From contig PMCY01000148.1 of NCBI GenBank assembly GCA_003154255.1, positions 7,355 to 13,727 on the forward strand: DNA of 6,373 bases. Reading direction: 5' to 3'. The stretch comes from Candidatus Aminicenantota bacterium (GTDB lineage Bacteria > Acidobacteriota > Aminicenantia > Aminicenantales > UBA4085). Positions 1 to 6,373 of this stretch are shown one piece after another; the first letter of the stretch is position 1, and each line of letters opens with the position of its first letter. The notes below the pieces were generated by a model that was given only the letters and a program-made list of their open reading frames with translations, made no database searches and was not told the origin of the DNA. The position numbers and the translations under genes were made by a program.

Positions 1-797
1 TCGACGATCACGGCCCGGGCCGCGGTCAGGGACTCCAGGGCCCGCCGCACCTTCTCTTCGTCGATGCCGAGCTCCCCCGCCGCGGCGGGGATGAGCGCGG
101 AGGCATAGGAGAAGACGTGGCCCTGTTCATTGTCCTTCTCCAGGAGATAGAGAAGATAGGCCTTGATCCGCTCCGGGGACCCGGGATCGATGCCCAGCTT
201 GAGGGCAATGCCGTCGGCCGTTTTGAAACCGATGCCCCAGATATCGAGGCAGAGTTGATAGGGGTTGGTTTTAAGAACCTCATACGAGCGCGCCCCGTAC
301 TGGCGGTGGATCTTATTGGCCAGGTTGGTGGAGACATCATGCTCCTGGAGGAAGATGATCAGGTCGCGGATGTCGGTGTGCTCGGCCCAGGAATCCCTGA
401 TGTCCTGGAGCTTGGCCGCTCCGATTCCGGATACCTCGGTCATGCGCCCGGGTTGGCGGTCGAGTACGTCGAGCGTCTGATCACCGAATTTGGCCACGAT
501 GCGGGCGGCCAGGGCCGGCCCGATGCCCTTGATGAGCCCGCAGGAGAGATATTTTTCGATGCCTTTGAGGCCCGTCGGCAGTTCCGGCTGAAAGGAGGTC
601 ACCTTGAACTGCGGGCCGAATTTGGGGCTGGTTTCCCAAGCCCCCGCGAGCTTCAGCCGCTCACCGGCGGAAAGCGGCGGAAACGTTCCGACGATGGTGA
701 TTTTTTTCCCGTCATCGACGAAAAATTTCAGGACGGAATAGCCGTTGTCCGGGTTGAAGAACAACACCGACTCGATCGTGCCCTCGAGTGCTTCCAT
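1..797 (-). CDS. recD2: RecD2-type ATP-dependent DNA helicase, N-terminal part (runs off the left edge)
   Basis: A continuous reading frame of 265 codons runs from the ATG at 797-795 to the window edge. The first ~70 residues form an OB-like N-terminal domain (MEALEGTIESVLFFNPDNGY, then a V/I-rich strand pattern and GERLKLAGAWE). Three helix-hairpin-helix-like GIG motifs follow: IKGIGPALAARIV near residues 89-101, VSGIGAAKLQDI at 122-133 and IWGIGFKTADGIA at 186-198. This order is typical of RecD2 (RecD/TraA family), the 5'-3' superfamily 1 helicase found in bacteria where RecD is not tied to RecBC. The Walker A and later helicase motifs should lie beyond the edge, so the ATPase itself cannot be verified here. 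The start is well fixed: an in-frame TAG lies three codons upstream (806-804). No Shine-Dalgarno is visible. Known members act in DNA repair and replication-fork processing. An internal break outside the window cannot be excluded. Confidence 0.9.
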   Translation of the reverse strand, partial: MEALEGTIESVLFFNPDNGYSVLKFFVDDGKKITIVGTFPPLSAGERLKLAGAWETSPKFGPQFKVTSFQPELPTGLKGIEKYLSCGLIKGIGPALAARIVAKFGDQTLDVLDRQPGRMTEVSGIGAAKLQDIRDSWAEHTDIRDLIIFLQEHDVSTNLANKIHRQYGARSYEVLKTNPYQLCLDIWGIGFKTADGIALKLGIDPGSPERIKAYLLYLLEKDNEQGHVFSYASALIPAAAGELGIDEEKVRRALESLTAARAVIV

Positions 798-805
798 GGA
801 CGGCT

Positions 806-814
806 ATTTTAGCA
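806..814 (-). promoter_or_regulatory. Candidate extended -10 promoter element for recD2, possibly leaderless
   Basis: Read on the minus strand, TGC-TAAAAT is an extended -10 element matching TATAAT at five of six positions. It ends 8 nt before the recD2 ATG, so transcription would begin at or within 1-3 nt of the start codon. No convincing -35 hexamer is seen at 16-18 nt spacing, which is tolerated for extended -10 promoters. The lack of any Shine-Dalgarno agrees with a leaderless or near-leaderless message. This is inferred by eye. Confidence 0.4.
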
Positions 815-853
815 TGAATCCGGGAAGGTCTTGATGCCGGCGTTGACTTGTTG

Positions 854-881
854 TTGAGGCTTCCCCCTCGACTGTGTTAAT
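854..881 (+). promoter_or_regulatory. Candidate promoter for the 890-2557 membrane protein gene
   Basis: TTGAGG (854-859) is separated by 16 nt from GTTAAT (876-881), which is preceded by TGT as in an extended -10. Each hexamer matches consensus at four of six positions. The -10 ends 8 nt before the GTG start, so the transcript would have almost no leader. The sequence just upstream of GTG is T-rich, with only a GGG placed too close to serve as a ribosome binding site. The call is weak and rests on position as much as on sequence. Confidence 0.3.
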
Positions 882-889
882 TTTGGGAC

Positions 890-2557
890 GTGGCTTTTCT
901 CCGCATCTTGTGCAACGCCGTATTGAGCGCCCTGCTTTTCTGCTTTCTCCTGGCCCTGCTCGTCGCCGACCTGAATATCAACCTCCCTATCACGGCCGGC
1001 GTTTTCCTCGTCCTCACGGGGGACCTCTTCATCCTCTATGGGATCCCCGCGACCCTGGCCGTTATGCTCGTCTCGTCCGCCTACCGCTTCATCTCCGGCC
1101 GGCGCAGACGGCTGTCCTTCATCGCGCCGCCCTTCCTCGTCTTGAGCATGTCGCTCCTTGTCCTGGCCGCACTGATCATCATGCGGGAGAACACCGCCTA
1201 TTTCTCGGCCTTCTTCGTCCCCGGGTTCCAGGCCGGTTTAAAGGCCCAGATGATCGCTCTCTTCGTCCTGGCCGTGACAGGGCTGGTCGTCCACTTCCAA
1301 TACCGCCATCGCCGGCCCAGCCCGGCGGCGATCTCCGCATATTTCGTCCTCCTCCTGGCCGTCCTCGGCTTCGCCGTCTGGCAGCGGGTCGTCTTCCCCG
1401 CGCCGCGGCGGTCTCTACGGACGGCGGTCCAGAAGGCCCCCGCCATGGACAAGCGGATCACCTTGATCGGTCTGAACGGTCTGACCCTCGATTTCATACT
1501 TCCCCTGGCCGCGGAAGGGAAGCTGCCGAATTTCACAACTCTCATGGAGCGCGGAAGCTTCGGGCGGCTGGAAAGCTTCACCCCCAACGACCCTTTCGTC
1601 CTCCGCCATACCATCAATACCGGCAAATACCCCGGCAAACATCGCATGATTTCGGACAGCCGCTACTCCCTGCCCGGGCTGGAGCGCCGGCTGGAAGTGG
1701 TACCCCGCTTCATCCTCTTCCGCCAGTTCACCCGCCTGGGGCTGCTGCGCATCGAGGTCAACGACGCCCCGCCCCAAATCAAGGATCTCTGGCGGATCGC
1801 CCTCGAATTCGGCCTGCCTGCCGTGTCCTTCGATGTCCCCCCGCCCAACGCGCTGCCCGCTGCTCCGGACATCCGCCTGGAGAAGCTCTTCGGAGCGGCC
1901 TTCAAGGACTTCCAGTTCGAGGCGCCCGGTCCGCTGGACAAGCTCCATGAAGCCTTCATCCGCGACGCCGCGTTCGAAGAGGCCGCCTTCCAGGCCAAGT
2001 CGGCCGGCGAGCCGCGGGTTTTCTCCCTGGTCCTGAACGGGCTCGGCGACGTCGAGAGCCTGTTCTACAAATACAGCGTCCCCGAAACTTTCGGCGAAAT
2101 CAAGCAGGACGAGATCCAGAAATACGGCCCCGTCATCCGCCATTACCTGCAATTCTACGACCAGATCATCGGGAAATATATGGCCGCCTTGAAAGACGAC
2201 GAGATGCTCATTGTCTATTCGCCCTTCGGCATCGAACCCCTGCCGTTTTGGAAAAGACTGGTCGAATGGCTGCTGGGCAACGCCGCCGCGTCGGCCTATC
2301 ACGAACAAGCCCCGGACGGGGCCGTCTTCTTCTTCGGCAAAAGCGTCGCCCGCGGCCGCAAGCTGAGCCCGATCAAGCTCGTCGATCTCCTGCCCAGCGT
2401 GCTCTATTCCCTGCGCCTGCCCGTGGCCAAGGATATGGACGGAATCGTCCGGGGGGCGGTCTTCACCAGGGAATTCATGGACGAGAACCCCATCTTCACG
2501 ATCACGTCGTACGAAGATATGGAAGTGCGGCCCCGGGAGCCGCCGCCCAAGAAATGA
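890..2557 (+). CDS. Membrane-anchored alkaline phosphatase/phosphodiesterase-superfamily protein, probably catalytically inactive
   Basis: This is a 555-residue protein starting at GTG. The start is forced, because an in-frame TAA lies at 878-880 and GTG is the only start codon after it. About five hydrophobic helices lie near residues 4-26, 34-63 (long, perhaps two), 76-98, 118-137 and 147-168. A soluble, probably periplasmic domain follows from about residue 186. That domain has the type I phosphodiesterase/nucleotide pyrophosphatase skeleton: ITLIGLNGLTLDFILPL..EGKLPNFTTLMERGSFG, then HTINTGKYPGKH, an FYDQIIGKYM helix, and H471..DGAVFFFGKS..VDLLPSVLYSLRLPV..DMDG. The usual ligands look replaced. 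The first Asp of the D-G motif is Asn196, the nucleophile Thr/Ser two residues before Pro235 is Asn233, the D-x-x-x-H motif is G386..S390, and S-D-H-G is SPFG at 444-447. Only His471 appears kept. The frame is intact, so it is not an obvious pseudogene. Helices followed by an AlkP fold also recall EptA/LtaS-type transferases, but the motifs fit the phosphodiesterase branch better. The substrate, if any, is unknown. The stop lies 9 bp from the convergent lepB stop. Confidence 0.75.
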   Translation: MAFLRILCNAVLSALLFCFLLALLVADLNINLPITAGVFLVLTGDLFILYGIPATLAVMLVSSAYRFISGRRRRLSFIAPPFLVLSMSLLVLAALIIMRENTAYFSAFFVPGFQAGLKAQMIALFVLAVTGLVVHFQYRHRRPSPAAISAYFVLLLAVLGFAVWQRVVFPAPRRSLRTAVQKAPAMDKRITLIGLNGLTLDFILPLAAEGKLPNFTTLMERGSFGRLESFTPNDPFVLRHTINTGKYPGKHRMISDSRYSLPGLERRLEVVPRFILFRQFTRLGLLRIEVNDAPPQIKDLWRIALEFGLPAVSFDVPPPNALPAAPDIRLEKLFGAAFKDFQFEAPGPLDKLHEAFIRDAAFEEAAFQAKSAGEPRVFSLVLNGLGDVESLFYKYSVPETFGEIKQDEIQKYGPVIRHYLQFYDQIIGKYMAALKDDEMLIVYSPFGIEPLPFWKRLVEWLLGNAAASAYHEQAPDGAVFFFGKSVARGRKLSPIKLVDLLPSVLYSLRLPVAKDMDGIVRGAVFTREFMDENPIFTITSYEDMEVRPREPPPKK

Positions 2558-2566
2558 AACCGCGGC

Positions 2567-3340
2567 TCAGCGGATGATTTTCAGCATCCGGTTCCAGCGA
2601 GCCTTGGGCAGGAAGTTGACAAGCTTCTTCAGCCGGTCGCGGAAAGCGGTCTTGAGGTAGGCGTCGCGCTCGGCCTTGTAGGAAAAATAGATGACCCATG
2701 GCCGGCCCTTGATATTGACCTGGGGCAGAAAGCCCCAATAGCGGGAATCGGCACTGTTGTCGCGGTTGTCCCCCATGACGAAGAGTCGGCCGGCGGGGAC
2801 CGTCACCGGGCCGAAGTTGTCGCGGATGGTGTCGGAATACTGATAGAGGTCGTTCTTGGCGATGATCTGGCTGTCGTTGTGGACTTTGTAGGGCTCTTCG
2901 AGCGGCTTGTCGTTGACGAGAACCTGCTTGTTCCTGATCTCGATCTTCTCCCCCGGCAGGCCGATGACCCGCTTGACGAAGTCCTTGGTCAAATCGTTGG
3001 GATACTTGAACACCACGATGTCCTGGCGGCGGATGGGGCGGCGCGGCAGAAGGGCTCGATCGATGGCCGAAGGCGAATTGACGTAAACGAACTTGTTGAC
3101 CAGGAGGAAATCGCCCACCAGGAGAGTCGGCTCCATGGATCCTGTCGGGATCTGGAAAGCCTGGACGACAAAGGTCATGACGAAAAAGACGAAGACGGCC
3201 GTCTCGGCGATAAGCTCGAAATATTCGCGAATGATGCCGCGCTCTCTCTTGGCTTTGCCTTTGCGGCGGACAGGGCTTAGCTCCGGCTGGGGTTGTTCCT
3301 GCAATTGGAGCGGTTCCTGCGGTTGCACGCTGTCGTTCAT
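2567..3340 (-). CDS. lepB: Type I signal peptidase
   Basis: This 257-residue inner-membrane serine protease removes signal peptides from Sec- and Tat-exported preproteins on the outer face of the membrane. All SPase I boxes are visible in order. A single transmembrane segment lies near residues 44-62. Box B is PTGSMEPTL with the nucleophile Ser68. Box C is RQDIVVFKYP at 105-114. Box D is KDFVKRVIGLPGEKIEI with the general base Lys123. Box E is GDNRDNSADSRYWG at 190-203. The first ~43 residues are cytoplasmic, Gln/Pro-rich and then basic, a variable region in this family. Length is normal for a one-anchor SPase I, and no key residue is missing. The ATG at 3340-3338 is supported by a ribosome binding site (AGGTGA) and a good promoter upstream. 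It is divergent from the cluster that encodes YajC and SecD, partners in the same export route. Confidence 0.97.
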   Translation of the reverse strand: MNDSVQPQEPLQLQEQPQPELSPVRRKGKAKRERGIIREYFELIAETAVFVFFVMTFVVQAFQIPTGSMEPTLLVGDFLLVNKFVYVNSPSAIDRALLPRRPIRRQDIVVFKYPNDLTKDFVKRVIGLPGEKIEIRNKQVLVNDKPLEEPYKVHNDSQIIAKNDLYQYSDTIRDNFGPVTVPAGRLFVMGDNRDNSADSRYWGFLPQVNIKGRPWVIYFSYKAERDAYLKTAFRDRLKKLVNFLPKARWNRMLKIIR

Positions 3341-3344
3341 GAAA

Positions 3345-3350
3345 TCACCT
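3345..3350 (-). promoter_or_regulatory. Ribosome binding site of lepB
   Basis: On the minus strand, AGGTGA lies 4 nt before the lepB ATG. It is an exact complement of part of the conserved 3' end of 16S rRNA. It fixes the lepB start and shows that this organism does use Shine-Dalgarno initiation, unlike what is seen upstream of three other genes here. Confidence 0.7.
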
Positions 3351-3365
3351 GTAAAATAAAGGGTT

Positions 3366-3394
3366 ACTATAGCCTAATCCCACTCCGACTTCAA
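3366..3394 (-). promoter_or_regulatory. Sigma-70-type promoter of lepB
   Basis: Read on the minus strand, TTGAAG (3394-3389) and TATAGT (3371-3366) are 17 nt apart, the ideal spacing. They match the -35 and -10 consensus at four and five of six positions. The start of transcription would fall near 3359, giving a leader of about 19 nt that contains the AGGTGA ribosome binding site. It is the best promoter-like sequence in the window. Confidence 0.65.
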
Positions 3395-3411
3395 CCGCCC
3401 CCCGACCCGGC

Positions 3412-3441
3412 TTGATTTGAACGCGCGCGCTGTGCCAGAAT
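3412..3441 (+). promoter_or_regulatory. Candidate promoter of the YchF-like/tgt/yajC/secD cluster
   Basis: TTGATT (3412-3417) and CAGAAT (3436-3441) are 18 nt apart. CAGAAT is preceded by TGC, an extended -10 arrangement. Each hexamer matches consensus at four of six positions. The expected start of transcription is about 3448, only ~6 nt before the ATG at 3454. The -35 lies back to back with that of lepB, with 17 bp between the two hexamers, so the two polymerases could interfere with each other. Confidence 0.4.
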
Positions 3442-3453
3442 GTGCGGACCACT

Positions 3454-6004
<2,551 letters not shown>

Positions 6005-6017
6005 CCGCGTATCTTCC

Positions 6018-6022
6018 AAGGA
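6018..6022 (+). promoter_or_regulatory. Ribosome binding site of secD
   Basis: AAGGA lies 10 nt before the ATG at 6033, in the 28-bp yajC-secD gap. It supports this start, which places a basic MKKGLRWK segment directly before the first membrane helix. No promoter or terminator is seen in the gap, so yajC and secD should share a transcript. Confidence 0.55.
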
Positions 6023-6032
6023 ACGTGTTCAC

Positions 6033-6373
6033 ATGAAAAAGGGTTTACGCTGGAAAATCGTTTTGACCGTGGCCGTGCTGGCCGTCTCCGTGTTCATGTA
6101 CATCCAGAACAAGATCCATCTGGGACTGGACCTCAAGGGCGGCGTCCACCTGGTCATGCAGATCCTGACCGAGGACGCCGTGCGCATGGACACCGACCAA
6201 ACGGCCCTCCGCCTCCAGGACGCTTTTAAAAAGAACGCCATCACCTTCTCCTCCATCGTCCGTGCTGAGGGCTCGGGCAAGATCGCCCTGCAGGGCCTCA
6301 ACGCCGACCAGGAAGGCAAGGCTCGCGAACAGCTCGACCTTTACGCCCGGGAGTGGGACTCCACCTTCAGCGG
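6033..6373 (+). CDS. secD: Protein translocase subunit SecD, N-terminal part (runs off the right edge)
   Basis: The first 113 codons are present. MKKGLRWK is followed by a membrane helix at about 9-24. Next comes KIHLGLDLKGGVHLVMQI (27-44), the highly conserved D1 motif at the start of the SecD periplasmic region. SecD works with SecF to pull preproteins across the membrane using the proton gradient. The following residues (EDAVRMDTDQTALRLQDAFKK) match the periplasmic P1 head region in character, where sequence is usually variable. The remaining helices, and secF if it follows or is fused, lie outside the window. It follows yajC by 28 bp in what looks like one operon with tgt. Confidence 0.95.
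   Translation, partial: MKKGLRWKIVLTVAVLAVSVFMYIQNKIHLGLDLKGGVHLVMQILTEDAVRMDTDQTALRLQDAFKKNAITFSSIVRAEGSGKIALQGLNADQEGKAREQLDLYAREWDSTFS

Noticed and set aside
117..812. Long plus-strand open frame (231 codons) opposite recD2
   Set aside because: It lies antisense to a clearly recognisable RecD2 N-terminal domain with three GIG hairpin motifs. Its product resembles no family and reflects third-position GC bias.
831..859. Three TTGA repeats in the recD2/membrane-protein spacer as an operator
   Set aside because: The copies are very short and unevenly spaced (12 and 11 bp apart), with no inverted symmetry. One is better explained as part of a candidate -35.
874..1950. Plus-strand open frame of 358 codons overlapping the membrane protein gene
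   Set aside because: The product is Pro/Arg/His-rich with no domain, as expected for an off-frame reading of GC-rich coding DNA. The 890 frame gives membrane helices and a known fold.
1415..2308. Minus-strand open frame of 297 codons inside 890-2557
   Set aside because: It is antisense to the membrane protein, with no recognisable domain and no promoter or ribosome binding site.
2560..2573. Possible terminator hairpin (CCGC, 6-nt loop, GCGG) between the convergent genes
   Set aside because: The stem is only 4 bp and no U-run follows on either strand. It is too weak to call.
3422..3430. Alternating CG tract as a regulatory or Z-DNA-forming site
   Set aside because: Only 9 bp long in GC-rich DNA, so it is expected by chance. 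It sits in the spacer between the candidate -35 and -10.
3442..3453. Upstream in-frame GTG start for the YchF-like gene, adding four residues
   Set aside because: The GTG directly abuts the candidate -10 element, so the transcript would start downstream of it. Family members also begin right before the first strand, which matches the ATG at 3454.

Overview
The window is gene-dense, high-GC bacterial chromosome made of housekeeping genes plus two unusual family members. No RNA gene, mobile element, repeat array or CRISPR was seen. The organism is probably a Gram-negative-type bacterium. The set recD2, lepB, a YchF-like NTPase, tgt, yajC and secD, with strong GC bias at third codon positions, would fit Acidobacteriota/Aminicenantota or a deltaproteobacterial-type lineage. 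That placement is inference from gene content and style, not from a marker gene.

Layout. (1) 1-797, minus strand: the N-terminal 265 residues of a RecD2-type helicase, cut by the window edge before its motor domains. (2) 798-889: a short divergent spacer. (3) 890-2557, plus strand: a membrane protein with about five N-terminal helices and a C-terminal alkaline-phosphatase/phosphodiesterase-type domain. Nearly all of its recognisable metal-binding and nucleophile positions are replaced, so it looks like a pseudoenzyme. (4) 2567-3340, minus strand: type I signal peptidase, convergent with the previous gene across only 9 bp. (5) 3341-3453: a divergent promoter region. It holds a clear lepB promoter and ribosome binding site on the minus strand and a weaker promoter for the plus-strand cluster. 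(6) 3454-6373, plus strand: a tight cluster of a divergent YchF-like P-loop NTPase with a TGS domain, tgt (tRNA-guanine transglycosylase), yajC, and the start of secD. The first two junctions are ATGA stop/start overlaps. secD runs off the right edge.

How the genes fit together. YajC and SecD are parts of the SecDF-YajC holo-translocon that assists protein export, and LepB removes signal peptides from the exported proteins. The divergent 3341-3453 region therefore sits between two secretion functions. The co-transcribed YchF-like protein and Tgt act on the translation side (ribosome-associated NTPase family and tRNA anticodon modification).

The points most worth a second look are the apparent loss of catalytic residues in the 890-2557 membrane protein, the altered switch regions of the YchF-like NTPase, the unusual substrate-pocket residues in Tgt, and -10-like elements only 8-12 nt from the start codons of three genes that lack a clear Shine-Dalgarno sequence.
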